From Scalindua sp964437425 (GTDB lineage Bacteria > Planctomycetota > Brocadiia > Brocadiales > Scalinduaceae), in NCBI GenBank assembly GCA_964437425.1, contig CAYTGO010000003.1, forward strand, positions 30,489 through 94,488: a stretch of DNA of 64,000 nucleotides. Direction: 5' to 3'. This document shows, one piece after another, positions 1 through 9,490 of the stretch; the stretch's first letter is position 1; each line of letters starts with the position of its first letter. The notes under the pieces are model-generated. The model ran no database searches, was not told where the DNA came from, and saw only the letters and a program-made list of their open reading frames with translations. The translations under genes and the position numbers were made by a program.

Positions 1-30
1 ATATAGAACCATTTTATTCAGGATAAAAAT

Positions 31-972
31 ATGCGTACAATGATTACCGGTGGAGCAGGATTCCTTGGCTCACATCTATGCGATTATTTACTCGAAAAAG
101 GACATGAAGTAATATGCATTGATAATTTGTTAACAGGCTCTACTCAAAATATTGAGCACTGTATGGGCAATCCGAAGTTTAAGTTTATTAAGCATAATGT
201 CAGTGAGTATATTTATGTTGGGGAAGAGTTAGATAACGTTCTGCATTTCGCATCACCCGCAAGCCCTTTAGATTATTTAAAGCTGCCAATACAAACCCTA
301 AAGGTTGGTTCATTAGGAACGCTGAATGCGATTGGCGTTGCAAAAAGTAAGAATGCCAGGTTTTTTCTGGCATCAACATCAGAAGTTTATGGTGATCCTC
401 TTATTCATCCACAGAAGGAGGATTACTGGGGAAATGTAAATCCTGTTGGTCCAAGGGGTGTCTATGACGAAGCAAAAAGATTTTCGGAGGCAATGGTTAT
501 GGCGTATCATAGAAGCCATGGTGTTGACACGAGGATTGTGAGAATATTTAATACATATGGTCCCAGAATGAGGGTAAGCGATGGAAGAGCGTTACCCGCA
601 TTTATTTCACAGGCACTTAACGGAGAAGATTTAACAGTCTTTGGTGATGGATCACAGACACGAAGCTTCTGTTACGTTTCAGACTTGGTGGAAGGAATAT
701 ACAGATTGTTAACTTCAGATGTTAATGAGCCGGTAAATATTGGGAATCCAACAGAGATAACATTATTGGATTTTGCTAAAGAGATAATTAGTATGACAGG
801 GAGTAAAAGTGAAATTACCTTTGATCCATTACCTGTAGATGATCCGAAGTGCAGACAGCCCGATATATCAAAGGCAAAGAAACTGCTGAACTGGGAGCCG
901 AAAGTCTCTCGTGCCGATGGACTGAAGAAAACCATAGAGTACTTTCGGAGTATCCTGCAAAAAGAGAAGTAA
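31..972 (+). CDS. uxs: UDP-glucuronate decarboxylase (UDP-xylose synthase)
   Basis: Short-chain dehydrogenase/epimerase fold of 313 residues. The N-terminal Rossmann motif GGAGFLGSH is at residues 7-15, STSEVYGD at 115-122 supplies the catalytic Ser/Thr, and Y145-DEA-K149 is the YxxxK pair. The string GPRGVYDEAKR is typical of UDP-glucuronate decarboxylases, which oxidise and decarboxylate UDP-glucuronate to UDP-xylose for cell-surface polysaccharide. Length fits the soluble bacterial family. The ATG follows AGGATAAAA. It converges on lysC with a 19-bp gap. A dTDP-glucose 4,6-dehydratase is less likely because of the Uxs-type active-site string. Confidence 0.88.
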   Translation: MRTMITGGAGFLGSHLCDYLLEKGHEVICIDNLLTGSTQNIEHCMGNPKFKFIKHNVSEYIYVGEELDNVLHFASPASPLDYLKLPIQTLKVGSLGTLNAIGVAKSKNARFFLASTSEVYGDPLIHPQKEDYWGNVNPVGPRGVYDEAKRFSEAMVMAYHRSHGVDTRIVRIFNTYGPRMRVSDGRALPAFISQALNGEDLTVFGDGSQTRSFCYVSDLVEGIYRLLTSDVNEPVNIGNPTEITLLDFAKEIISMTGSKSEITFDPLPVDDPKCRQPDISKAKKLLNWEPKVSRADGLKKTIEYFRSILQKEK

Positions 973-991
973 AAAACCATGCGCTTACTGC

Positions 992-2212
992 CTACTGCTC
1001 TTGATCCAGCACGAAAGCTTTGTGCACGGCATTTAAGGCCTTCTCTGCCTGTTTTTCTTCTATAATACAAGATATTTTAATCTCTGAAGTGCTGATCATT
1101 TGTATGTTTATTTTTTCGTCAGATAACGTTTTGAACATTTTTTCTGCTATCCCACAGTGAGACCTCATACCAATCCCTACAACTGAAAGTTTTGCTATTT
1201 TGTCATCAGCAATGATCTCTTTTGCCTTAATTTCCCCCTTTGTTCTTTTTGTTGTTTCCAGGGCAAGGGCCAGATCGTCTTTATCAACAGTAAACGTTAA
1301 ATCTGTCAGTCCATTAGCGCTGATATTCTGAATAATCATATCTACATTTATTTTTTCTTTGGCGAGCTCGTGGAAGATGTTGGCTGCTTGTCCGGGCTCG
1401 TCAGACACTCCGATTAGAGTTATTTTTGCATCATTTTTTGATACGGTTGCTCCGCTGACAACTATGTTTTCCATTTCTTTTACCTCTTTGCATATAAGGG
1501 TTCCTGTGCCATTATTAAAGCTGGGTCTTACCCGGATTGGGACATTGTATTTTTTCGCAAACTCAATAGATCGTACATGAACAACTTGTGCTCCCATGCT
1601 CGCCAGTTCCAGTATCTCATCATAAGATATTTTATTTAATCTTCTCGCATCAGGAACGGTTCGTGGGTCGGCAGTGTAAATTCCATCAACGTCGGTAAAA
1701 ATATCACACATGTCTGCCTTGAGCAAGGCGGCCAGTGCAACTGCACTGGTATCAGAACCTCCACGTCCCAGGGTTGTTATATTGTCATTTTCATCTACGC
1801 CCTGATATCCAGCGACTACCACTATTTTGTTTTCAGACAATTCTCCTAATATTCGATCACCATTTATATTAACGATTCTTGCTTTTGTGTGAAAGCTGTC
1901 GGTCGTCATTCCAATTTGCCTTCCCGTAAAGGAAACCGCCGACACTCCCAGGGAATGAATTGCCATTGCCATGAGCGCACTTGACATTTGCTCACCAGTA
2001 GAAAGCAGTGAATCCAGTTCACGAGCGGAAGGCTCATTATTAATTTCATGAGCCATCTCTAATAACTCATCGGTCATTTTCCCCTGCGCAGAGACAACTA
2101 CAACGATCTTGTTGCCGGCAGAATATTCTTCGACTGCTCGTTTGGCCGCTGCCTTCATGCGTGCGGCATCTGCGACTGATGTTCCACCAAATTTTTGGAC
2201 AATTAACTTCAT
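992..2212 (-). CDS. lysC: Aspartate kinase
   Basis: Phosphorylates L-aspartate, the first step to lysine, diaminopimelate, threonine and methionine. The kinase signature KFGGTS is at residues 7-12, the GRGGSDTSA segment follows near 150, and tandem ACT domains occupy about residues 260-400, as in feedback-regulated monofunctional aspartokinases. Length (406) is normal. ATG start, 14 bases downstream of the SIS-domain gene on the same strand, so the two may be co-transcribed. No homoserine dehydrogenase fusion is present. Confidence 0.96.
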   Translation of the reverse strand: MKLIVQKFGGTSVADAARMKAAAKRAVEEYSAGNKIVVVVSAQGKMTDELLEMAHEINNEPSARELDSLLSTGEQMSSALMAMAIHSLGVSAVSFTGRQIGMTTDSFHTKARIVNINGDRILGELSENKIVVVAGYQGVDENDNITTLGRGGSDTSAVALAALLKADMCDIFTDVDGIYTADPRTVPDARRLNKISYDEILELASMGAQVVHVRSIEFAKKYNVPIRVRPSFNNGTGTLICKEVKEMENIVVSGATVSKNDAKITLIGVSDEPGQAANIFHELAKEKINVDMIIQNISANGLTDLTFTVDKDDLALALETTKRTKGEIKAKEIIADDKIAKLSVVGIGMRSHCGIAEKMFKTLSDEKINIQMISTSEIKISCIIEEKQAEKALNAVHKAFVLDQEQ

Positions 2213-2226
2213 TAGTTTGTATAATT

Positions 2227-2814
2227 TTACTCTAGATTAGCATGCCTTTTCATCATTTCAACTTCTTCTCTGTTCAGCAATCGTACAAGTGTTAAAATCA
2301 CAGCGTCAAGGTATACGAGACACGCTTGCTCAAACAATGTGCTGCGAAACTGTTCTGTTAGTTGAGATTGTATCACCTGATCGGTATCACTTGCCGGAAT
2401 TTCAATAATTAAACCGGCATATTCAGATAATTCTGAGTTTGGATGTGCAGTGATTACGACAACCTGCGCATTCAGGCGTTTTGCAAGCCCGGCGATGTGG
2501 CAGGTGACAGAAGTGGTGCCGGAACTACTACATGCAATAAGCATATCGCCCTCATCAATATTTGGTGTTGTTGTGTCACCGACGACATGGCACGAGAAAC
2601 CGATATGAGTCAGACGCATTGCAAATGTTCTGGCAACCAATCCGGAACGCCCCTGGCCGGTTACAAATATATTCTTTGATGAATTGATGGCCGTGACAAA
2701 CTTTTTAAATTCATCTTCTTTAATACCGTCCAAAACAGCGTCTATTTCGTTAATTATCGCCTTTGTCGTGGACTTAATACTCGATTCAATGTTATTGGGT
2801 TTTATTTTATTCAT
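2227..2814 (-). CDS. hxlB: SIS-domain 6-phospho-3-hexuloisomerase-like protein
   Basis: Single SIS sugar-isomerase domain. Counted from an upstream TTG, GQGRSG is at residues 61-66 and SSSGTT at 104-109, both phosphosugar-binding loops; the C-terminal EQACLVYLDAV region resembles 6-phospho-3-hexuloisomerase (PHI). PHI interconverts hexulose-6-phosphate and fructose-6-phosphate in the ribulose monophosphate pathway. I prefer the ATG at 2814 (195 residues, close to family length); a TTG at 2838 would add 8. No hexulose-6-phosphate synthase gene is nearby, so the substrate could be another ketose phosphate. Probably co-transcribed with lysC. Confidence 0.8.
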   Translation of the reverse strand: MNKIKPNNIESSIKSTTKAIINEIDAVLDGIKEDEFKKFVTAINSSKNIFVTGQGRSGLVARTFAMRLTHIGFSCHVVGDTTTPNIDEGDMLIACSSSGTTSVTCHIAGLAKRLNAQVVVITAHPNSELSEYAGLIIEIPASDTDQVIQSQLTEQFRSTLFEQACLVYLDAVILTLVRLLNREEVEMMKRHANLE

Positions 2815-3008
2815 AATCGTCAAAATGGATTCTATCAATTAAATATAATAATTTCAAGAAATAGGTATGTGTGATGTACAAAAAGATGATTTCTTCTCTG
2901 TCTCTCATTGCCAACGATAAATTTTTGTTGCTATGAATAGTATTAATTGTTAGTATTCGTCTGTTTATAGCCTAATAAATTTCCCTTAACATTATTTGGA
3001 TATTTTCT

Positions 3009-3245
3009 ATGGAACTTGCATTTGTTGGACAGATTTTAGGTCTTTACAAGATGGTACTCCTTGTAAGAATCATCCTAACCTGGATTCCACATAATCCCAA
3101 TAATTCCGCAGCATTATTTCTTTACAAAATAACAGAACCAATTCTTGAGCCTGTTCGGCGTATAATTCCATCTATAGGAGGAATAGATATCTCTCCAATC
3201 GTTATATTTTTTGCCCTTGGCTTTCTTCAAAGGGCTTTTAGTTAA
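3009..3245 (+). CDS. YggT family membrane protein
   Basis: Protein of 78 residues with two hydrophobic segments (about 5-27 and 58-75) around the conserved block with LVRIILTWIP and PILEPVRRIIP, diagnostic of the YggT family (PF02325). These inner-membrane proteins are linked to osmotic tolerance or to cell-division and membrane organisation; the biochemical role is unknown. It is divergent from the SIS gene and separated from deoB by 143 bp, so it is probably a single-gene unit. Confidence 0.88.
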   Translation: MELAFVGQILGLYKMVLLVRIILTWIPHNPNNSAALFLYKITEPILEPVRRIIPSIGGIDISPIVIFFALGFLQRAFS

Positions 3246-3388
3246 GTACAACGAACGAAAAGATAATAATCCCTGACGAGATGGTGCATTTCTCTACGAC
3301 ATACCAAATTCCATAACTTTTTTATCGTTTAACCCGGACGATCTGGGTTATTTGCGCAAAACAGAAATAATATAGAATCAGTAATGAA

Positions 3389-4564
3389 ATGGTAAACAAA
3401 ATAATCGTTATCGTTCTTGATAGCGTTGGAATTGGCGAATTACCGGACGCTTATAAATTCGGTGATGATGGTAGCAATACACTGGCAAATACTGCCAAGG
3501 CAGTTGGAGGCCTGAATATCCCTAATCTGGAACGCTTTGGTATTGGCAAGATTGACGATATTATGGGAGTCTCTAAGGACGTTGATGAAAAGGCGTTTTA
3601 TGGCAAGATGGCTGAAACGTCAGCAGCCAAAGATACTACGTCTGGTCACTGGGAGATCATGGGCGTTGTAACAGACAAACCCTTTCCAACCTACCCCAAT
3701 GGTTTTCCAGACGAGGTGATTGGACAATTTACCAAATCCATTGGCCGGTCTATATTGGGTAACAAAACCGCATCGGGAACAGAAATAATAGAGGAGCTGG
3801 GCGCTGAACACATTAAAACAGGCTACCCAATTGTATATACCTCGGCTGATAGTGTTTTCCAGATAGCTGCGTGTGAAGATGTCATACCGGTAGAATCCTT
3901 ATATGAGATATGTGATTGTGCCAGAGATATATTAAAAGGCAAGCACAACGTTGGTCGGGTTATTGCCAGGCCATTTATAGTAGAAAACGGTATATATACA
4001 CGGACAGAGAGGCGGAGAGACTTTTCGCTGCCGCCGCCGGAAGATACGCTGTTGGACAGGGCAGCAAGCGGCGGGTATGAAGTTGTGGGTGTTGGCAAGA
4101 TAGGCGACATCTTCGCGCACAGGGGGCTGACAAGGGAGATACATGCAACTAATAATCACGAAGGCATTCTAAAGACATTAGAGTGTATCAAGGAGGATTT
4201 TGAAGGCATAGTTTTTACGAACTTGATTGACTTCGACATGAAATATGGTCATAGGAACGATCCGAAAGGCTACGCAGGCGCACTGGAAGCGTTTGATCAT
4301 AGTTTGCCTGAGATTATTGAGGCATTAAACGCAAATGACATTCTCATGATTACGGCTGATCATGGATGTGACCCTACGACACCCAGCACAGATCATTCTC
4401 GTGAGTATGTTCCTCTGCTGGTTTTTGGAAAGAAATTGAATAAGCCGGGGCCACTTGGTATTCGTACATCATTTGCGGATGTTGGTGCCACCATTTCAGA
4501 GGCATTACTGAAGTTAAAAAGTGACAAAGGAAAAAGTTTTTATACGGAATTGATAGGCGGTTAA
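3389..4564 (+). CDS. deoB: Phosphopentomutase
   Basis: Interconverts ribose-1- and ribose-5-phosphate (and the deoxy forms) in nucleoside salvage. The alkaline-phosphatase-superfamily motif DSVGIGELPDA is at residues 11-21, with TTSGHWEIMG and TADHGCDPTTPSTDHSRE supplying the metal ligands and phosphorylation site. The length of 391 residues is normal. No nucleoside phosphorylase is adjacent. The stop lies inside a short palindrome, TAAGAT-N7-ATCTTA (4562-4580), which could be a weak terminator. Confidence 0.95.
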   Translation: MVNKIIVIVLDSVGIGELPDAYKFGDDGSNTLANTAKAVGGLNIPNLERFGIGKIDDIMGVSKDVDEKAFYGKMAETSAAKDTTSGHWEIMGVVTDKPFPTYPNGFPDEVIGQFTKSIGRSILGNKTASGTEIIEELGAEHIKTGYPIVYTSADSVFQIAACEDVIPVESLYEICDCARDILKGKHNVGRVIARPFIVENGIYTRTERRRDFSLPPPEDTLLDRAASGGYEVVGVGKIGDIFAHRGLTREIHATNNHEGILKTLECIKEDFEGIVFTNLIDFDMKYGHRNDPKGYAGALEAFDHSLPEIIEALNANDILMITADHGCDPTTPSTDHSREYVPLLVFGKKLNKPGPLGIRTSFADVGATISEALLKLKSDKGKSFYTELIGG

Positions 4565-4617
4565 GATTGGACTGATCTTACCGGTAAGTTTTTAAAGTAT
4601 TAGCATTTTATAGATAA

Positions 4618-5994
4618 ATGGTTGGAATAAAGAAAAGCTTGAGATATCACTTTGTGGGAATTGGAGGAATTGGTATGAGTGCGCTTGCACAGATTACTAA
4701 ATCACAGGGACACTTTGTGGGCGGCTCAGACAGAAGAAATGATAACAGGCAAACCCCGGAAGTGTTTCATAAATTGGAATCTCAGGGTATCAGGCTTTTT
4801 CCACAGGATGGAACGGGTGTTGATAAGGAGACAGACTTTATAGTTATTTCCAGCGCGGTAGAAGAAGACAATCCTGATTTGAAAATCGCGATGCAGCAGA
4901 ATATTCAAATTATCAGAAGATCTGACCTGCTTGGCAGTCTTTTCAATAATAAACATGGGATTGCAATAGGCGGAAGCAATGGCAAGACGACAGTATGCGC
5001 AATGACATCGTGGATACTTGATAAGGCGGGTCACGATCCAACCGTTGTGGGCGGCGGATATGTAATAAACTTTATCACAGATAAGTCATTGGGTAATTCA
5101 AAGTGTGGTCGTTCTGAAACTGTCGTAATTGAGGCAGATGAGAGTGATGGCAGCCTGATCAAGTACACGCCGAAGGTGTCGGTCATAACAAACATATCTA
5201 GAGATCACAAGACAGTAGAAGAGCTTGGAGGGCTATTCAGTAAATTTGCCGAAAATACATTAGATACCGTAATAATTAATGAAAACATCTCTAGTTTTAT
5301 AAAAACTAATAATAGTTCTGCAAATATTATTACGTTCGGAGAGGGAAGCGAAGCGGACGTCAGAGCCTCTGAAATTTCCTGTAACCCTTTCGGTTCAAAA
5401 TTCAGGGTGAAGGATACTGATTTCGAGATAAATATTCCGGGCTTATATAATGTTTATAACGCACTCGCCGCTATAGCCGTTGCACAGATAGAAGGCGTTT
5501 CGGATATGGAGATAAAAAATGCGCTGAAAACATTTAAAGGTACCAGAAGACGAATGGAAGTTGTTGGCGAGACCAATGGAATAAAGGTGATAGATGATTA
5601 TGCGCATAATCCGAAAAAAATTCAGGCGGCAATTGATACCGTAAGGTTAATCAGCGAAAGACTAATTGTCGTATTTCAACCACACGGTTTTGGCCCAACA
5701 GAATTTATGAGAGAGGAATTAATCTCCGCATTTGCTGGGAAGCTGTTGCCGACCGATACCCTGTTAATGCCTGAAATATATTATGCGGGCGGAACGGCAG
5801 AAAAAAGAATATCTTCAAATGATATTATTAAGGAGTTAAAAAGCAGAGAAATAAATGCGGTTTTTGTTCCGGAGAGAGATGACATTGTCACTGAAGTTAA
5901 GCAGAGGGCAACTCCACATGACAGCGTGCTGGTTATGGGGGCAAGAGACGACTCTCTCACTGATTTATGTCACGCGATTCTAAACGGGTTATAG
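4618..5994 (+). CDS. MurC/Mpl-like Mur ligase
   Basis: Mur ligase family with all three domains: an N-terminal Rossmann motif VGIGGIGMSA (13-22), as in MurC, which binds UDP-MurNAc; an ATP loop GGSNGKTT (118-125); EADESDG (172-178); and the C-terminal ligand DDYAHNP (326-332). MurC adds L-Ala to UDP-MurNAc, whereas Mpl re-attaches recycled peptides. Three signature positions differ from canonical MurC: the loop is normally GTHGKTTT, the DDYGHHP motif reads DDYAHNP, and the NIDxDH motif reads NISRDH. It is not in a dcw cluster. I am confident of the ligase family but not of the amino acid added. Confidence 0.8.
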   Translation: MVGIKKSLRYHFVGIGGIGMSALAQITKSQGHFVGGSDRRNDNRQTPEVFHKLESQGIRLFPQDGTGVDKETDFIVISSAVEEDNPDLKIAMQQNIQIIRRSDLLGSLFNNKHGIAIGGSNGKTTVCAMTSWILDKAGHDPTVVGGGYVINFITDKSLGNSKCGRSETVVIEADESDGSLIKYTPKVSVITNISRDHKTVEELGGLFSKFAENTLDTVIINENISSFIKTNNSSANIITFGEGSEADVRASEISCNPFGSKFRVKDTDFEINIPGLYNVYNALAAIAVAQIEGVSDMEIKNALKTFKGTRRRMEVVGETNGIKVIDDYAHNPKKIQAAIDTVRLISERLIVVFQPHGFGPTEFMREELISAFAGKLLPTDTLLMPEIYYAGGTAEKRISSNDIIKELKSREINAVFVPERDDIVTEVKQRATPHDSVLVMGARDDSLTDLCHAILNGL

Positions 5995-6014
5995 AAATAT
6001 AATTTAGAATATAA

Positions 6015-6043
6015 TTGACACCAACAGGCAGTAAACATAATAT
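6015..6043 (+). promoter_or_regulatory. Sigma-70-type promoter for gmd
   Basis: TTGACA at 6015-6020 and TAATAT at 6038-6043, with a 17-bp spacer, about 60 bases upstream of the gmd start and just after the preceding stop. Confidence 0.6.
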
Positions 6044-6105
6044 ACTCGACAAGGCTCATATATATTGTTCCTGAAATAGTCTTTTTATAATAATATTGGC
6101 AAAAA

Positions 6106-7080
6106 ATGAAAACAGCTTTAGTAACTGGTGTTACAGGTCAGGATGGTTCCTATCTGGCAGAGCTTCTGCTGAACAAAGGCTACGAGGTGCATGGTCTCGT
6201 TCGCAGAAGTAGTTCAAGTAACTTTGAAAGAATTGAACATATCCAGGACGATATGACGCTTGTCCAGGGAGACCTGCTTGATCAGAACTCTTTAATAGAG
6301 GCAATAGAAGGGTGCCAACCGGATGAAATCTATAATTTGGGCGCACAATCGTTTGTTCCCACTTCATGGAACCAACCGGTTTTAACAGGTGAATTCACGG
6401 CACTGGGAGCCACCAGACTGTTAGAGGCGACAAGGCTGGTGAACAAAGATATACGTTTCTATCAGGCGTCTTCCAGCGAGATGTTTGGCAAGGTTGTAGA
6501 ATCGCCCCAGAATGAACAGACGCGATTTTACCCAAGGAGTCCTTATGGAATTGCGAAGTTATATGCACATTGGATTACGGTAAATTATAGAGAGAGTTAC
6601 GATATGTATTGTTGTTCCGGAATTCTTTTTAACCACGAATCCCCAAGGAGAGGCTTAGAGTTTGTTACCAAAAAAGTGACAAATGCTGTTGCCAAAATTA
6701 AGCTGGGCTTGTCCAAAGAGTTGAGAATGGGCAACCTCGATGCTAAGCGTGACTGGGGCTTTGCCGGTGATTTTGTGGAGGCGATGTGGTTAATGCTCCA
6801 GCAGGATGAACCGGAAGACTTTGTTATAGCAACAGGCGAAACCCATTCTATAGAGGAATTGGTAGAAGTTGCTTTTGCACATGCAGGTTTGGAGTGGAAA
6901 GATTATGTCGTTATCGACCCTAAGTTTGTCAGGCCTGCAGAAGTGGATTTGCTTCTGGGGGACTCGAGCAGAGCGAGAGAGAAACTAAAATGGGAGCCAA
7001 AGGTTAAATTTGAAGAATTAATAAGAATGATGGTCGATTTTGATATTAAAAGGCACGAAACCCGTGAGCACTCCTCATAG
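6106..7080 (+). CDS. gmd: GDP-mannose 4,6-dehydratase
   Basis: Converts GDP-mannose to GDP-4-keto-6-deoxymannose, the precursor of GDP-fucose, rhamnose or perosamine units of surface glycans. NAD(P)-binding GVTGQDGSYL is at residues 8-17, the catalytic pair is Y147-GIA-K151, and NHESPRRGLEFVTKK is characteristic of Gmd. At 324 residues it is complete though near the short end of the family. It has its own promoter and no fucose synthase beside it. Confidence 0.94.
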   Translation: MKTALVTGVTGQDGSYLAELLLNKGYEVHGLVRRSSSSNFERIEHIQDDMTLVQGDLLDQNSLIEAIEGCQPDEIYNLGAQSFVPTSWNQPVLTGEFTALGATRLLEATRLVNKDIRFYQASSSEMFGKVVESPQNEQTRFYPRSPYGIAKLYAHWITVNYRESYDMYCCSGILFNHESPRRGLEFVTKKVTNAVAKIKLGLSKELRMGNLDAKRDWGFAGDFVEAMWLMLQQDEPEDFVIATGETHSIEELVEVAFAHAGLEWKDYVVIDPKFVRPAEVDLLLGDSSRAREKLKWEPKVKFEELIRMMVDFDIKRHETREHSS

Positions 7081-7147
7081 GCGGAAAAAAAAAATTTAGT
7101 AATTTAACCGCCATTCATTCCTAATAGTGAAAAGTCATCTTTGTAAA

Positions 7148-7896
7148 TTATTTTATCTTTACCAGGTCAAAAGGAAACTCTAATTCTTCCCCTTCCGGAG
7201 ATGAGATTAACAATTTTAATGTTGAGTCCTGGCTTATGTTTTCAACCGGGAACTTGTATACACACCCTGCTACGTACGCGGGTTCTTCCGGGTAAAAACT
7301 GCTGGGTTCCGCAAAATCCGGAAGAAATGAATACATCGGATATACCGGCTTGTCTTCGGAATAAAGAATGGCGTTATAGCCCTTTGCAAACTCCATATAG
7401 TTGCCAANNNNNNNNNNNNNNNNNNNNNNNNNNNNNNNNNNNNNNNNNNNNNNNNNNNNNNNNNNNNNNNNNNNNNNNNNNNNNNNNNNNNNNNNNNNNN
7501 NNNNNNNTCTTCGGAATAAAGAATGGCGTTATAGCCCTTTGCAAACTCCATATAGTTGCCAAAAACGGATACCACAAAAGTCATGCACTCTTTGAAGTGT
7601 AGTGCTCTTAATGTTTCTCCTTCAGACAGTTCTCGCTTTTCAACTGCAGCTTTCTTTGCTTTAAAAGCGACATTATGATAAGGTGTCCACAAAGTGGCCC
7701 AACCACTCTTTTCGCCAAGATGGACAACCCATGGCTTTGCAAAATTTGTAGGACTTAACCGTTTGTTATTCTTTCCATATTCGATTGCTTCATTTATCTG
7801 ACCGGGCGTTAAATTAAGAGATACACAATAGGCAGTTTTGCCCGCTAAGCTTATTATGGTAAAAAGCGCCAAAATAAGAGTTATTTTTTTTAACAT
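7148..7896 (-). CDS. Secreted protein of unknown function, split by an assembly gap
   Basis: Unrecognised protein with a signal peptide (hydrophobic residues 5-23 after MLKK). The start follows GAGGAG. The gene is interrupted by 100 Ns at 7408-7507, but the 55 bases on each side of the gap are identical. Collapsing the overlap, join(7148..7407,7563..7896), gives 594 bases, an uninterrupted frame of 197 residues ending in DLVKIK. The gene is therefore probably intact in the organism. The mature part is rich in aromatic residues and looks globular and exported. No family was recognised. Confidence 0.75.
7353..7562. other. Scaffold gap with duplicated 55-bp flanks
   Basis: Bases 7353-7407 are repeated exactly at 7508-7562 around 100 Ns. 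The overlap length of exactly 55 matches a de Bruijn k-mer overlap left by scaffolding. The N length is a placeholder, and the true sequence most likely has one copy and no gap. Confidence 0.9.
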
Positions 7897-7912
7897 TAAT
7901 TTCTCCTCTGTA

Positions 7913-8644
7913 TTAAAATCCTCTTTCTATTTTTATCTCTTCGTAGGCTTTGTTAATTATCTGAAACTTATCTGTGGCAAGCTTTGCAAATTCATCTCCC
8001 AGGTGAGAAACCCTGTCGGGATGGTATTGTTTAGAGAGATGCCTGTACGATTTTTTAATATCGTCAACAGAACAGCTTCTGGTAACGTTTAAGATTTGAT
8101 AGTGTTTGTCGCTATCGCTGCAAAATTCTGCTCGTATCTCGAATGCATCGTTCACATCGATCTCTACGAGCCCGATAATATCATTTATCATTCTCTCTTC
8201 ATTTGCATGCAATTCTTTATCGGCATACGCAACCAGGTAGACGATACGCAATAAAGAGAGCCTCTCTTCATAGCTGGAATACTGTTTGAATTCATAACAT
8301 ATTGCACGTAAGTCCAGGTCTACTCTGGATGTCTGGTTTATTAAATTCCTGATAAAACTTAAGTCTTCTCCCTTAAAACCAAAACTTACGAAGGCCTTCT
8401 CTATTATATTAATTTCCTGTCTGCTTACGTGCCCATCTGCCTTGGCAATTGTTACAAGTATTCCGACCAGGTGTGTTACAAAATTTAAGGATCTCTCCTG
8501 ATTGCCCTGGGGTCTTCCGGTGGGTATCTGCCTCAGAGATTTATCAAAAAAATCTCCTGTCATTGTCCCAAGGATTGCTCCGAAAGGACCACCGAAAAGA
8601 AACCCTAAACCTGCACCAATTGCTTTACCTTTCCATTTTGCCAA
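7913..8644 (-). CDS. DjlA-like TerB/J-domain co-chaperone
   Basis: A glycine-rich hydrophobic N-terminus (8-30) is followed by an alpha-helical TerB-like domain (about 50-165) containing KADGHVSRQE, then a C-terminal J domain (about 180-243) with HPD at 208-210. This is the DjlA layout, an inner-membrane-anchored co-chaperone stimulating DnaK. Translation starts at TTG (8644) with AAGGA nine bases upstream; the nearby ATG is out of frame. It is close to the preceding lipoprotein gene (8657) on the same strand. The client protein is unknown. Confidence 0.85.
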   Translation of the reverse strand: MAKWKGKAIGAGLGFLFGGPFGAILGTMTGDFFDKSLRQIPTGRPQGNQERSLNFVTHLVGILVTIAKADGHVSRQEINIIEKAFVSFGFKGEDLSFIRNLINQTSRVDLDLRAICYEFKQYSSYEERLSLLRIVYLVAYADKELHANEERMINDIIGLVEIDVNDAFEIRAEFCSDSDKHYQILNVTRSCSVDDIKKSYRHLSKQYHPDRVSHLGDEFAKLATDKFQIINKAYEEIKIERGF

Positions 8645-8656
8645 AAGTCATATTCC

Positions 8657-9469
8657 TTATCTGTTTTTCTGGATATGGGTTTTTTCCAAATCTTTTTGTA
8701 TCTGCTTTTCCTTAATCCTGTCCTGTGCAATTTCTATGTTAAATTTTGCTTCCAGCTTACTGGGATCAAGCGCCAGGACTTCTTCCCATTTTGATATTGC
8801 TTCTTCAAAATGTTCTTCTCTGTATAGGCGAATTGCTTTATTCAACAGCCCTTCGACAAGAGTGGTTTTGCGGTTTTCCTGCGTTTCCTTTATCAGGTTC
8901 TTTCTGCTTTGCCTGGTATAGCTTTTTCCTGTATCAATATTTGCGGTCTTATCAACAACTTCTTCTGTTTGTGCGGCTGCCTTACGGGCGGATTCCAGCG
9001 TTTTCACTTTTGTTTTGAGATCATTCATCTCCGATGCCATTTTTGTAAGCTGCTTTTTATTTTTTTCAAGTGCTACTTTTGTTTTTGCCAACTCTCCTTT
9101 TAGACGAGTACGTGCTGTCTTATTCGATGCTTGTGTTTTATCGAGGGCAGCCTGTGTGTCCTTTATTTGTGTGTATTCTTTATTCAACTGGTCCTTGATG
9201 GTTTCCAGTTCTTTAAAATTTTTCTTTAATTCATAATTTTCAGTAGTCAGGCTTCCCAGGCTATAAGATAAAGTTGCCACTTTCTCTTCCAGCACGTTAA
9301 TTCTATCCTCTTTGCTGCCGCGGGCCTTGACGTGACTTTCGTTGCGGCTTTCGCTTTTATCCTTCCGCAAAAAACTTTTGGGCGACTTAAGGCATCCTGA
9401 ATTGAGTAATACGACAAGCACGAAAAGAGTGGTGAATATGAACAAGTAGCTAGAGTTTTTTGTGTTCAT
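8657..9469 (-). CDS. Coiled-coil lipoprotein with C-terminal TPR
   Basis: The signal peptide ends in a lipobox, LNSGC (Cys about residue 26). Then comes a long heptad-rich, Lys/Glu/Thr-rich coiled coil (about 50-165) and a C-terminal TPR-like helix pair beginning LYREEHFEEAISKWEEV. The layout recalls YbgF/CpoB-type periplasmic proteins, but it is not specific enough to name. Predicted to be membrane-anchored facing the periplasm. It lies 12 bases upstream of the J-domain gene, so the two may form an operon. Confidence 0.75.
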   Translation of the reverse strand: MNTKNSSYLFIFTTLFVLVVLLNSGCLKSPKSFLRKDKSESRNESHVKARGSKEDRINVLEEKVATLSYSLGSLTTENYELKKNFKELETIKDQLNKEYTQIKDTQAALDKTQASNKTARTRLKGELAKTKVALEKNKKQLTKMASEMNDLKTKVKTLESARKAAAQTEEVVDKTANIDTGKSYTRQSRKNLIKETQENRKTTLVEGLLNKAIRLYREEHFEEAISKWEEVLALDPSKLEAKFNIEIAQDRIKEKQIQKDLEKTHIQKNR

Positions 9470-9490
9470 GGCTTTTCCCCCTTTTATTGA

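Noticed and set aside
7353..7562. 55-bp direct repeats as a possible target-site duplication or mobile element
   Set aside because: An identical 55-bp length at the second gap and exact placement beside 100 Ns show a contig-overlap artefact.
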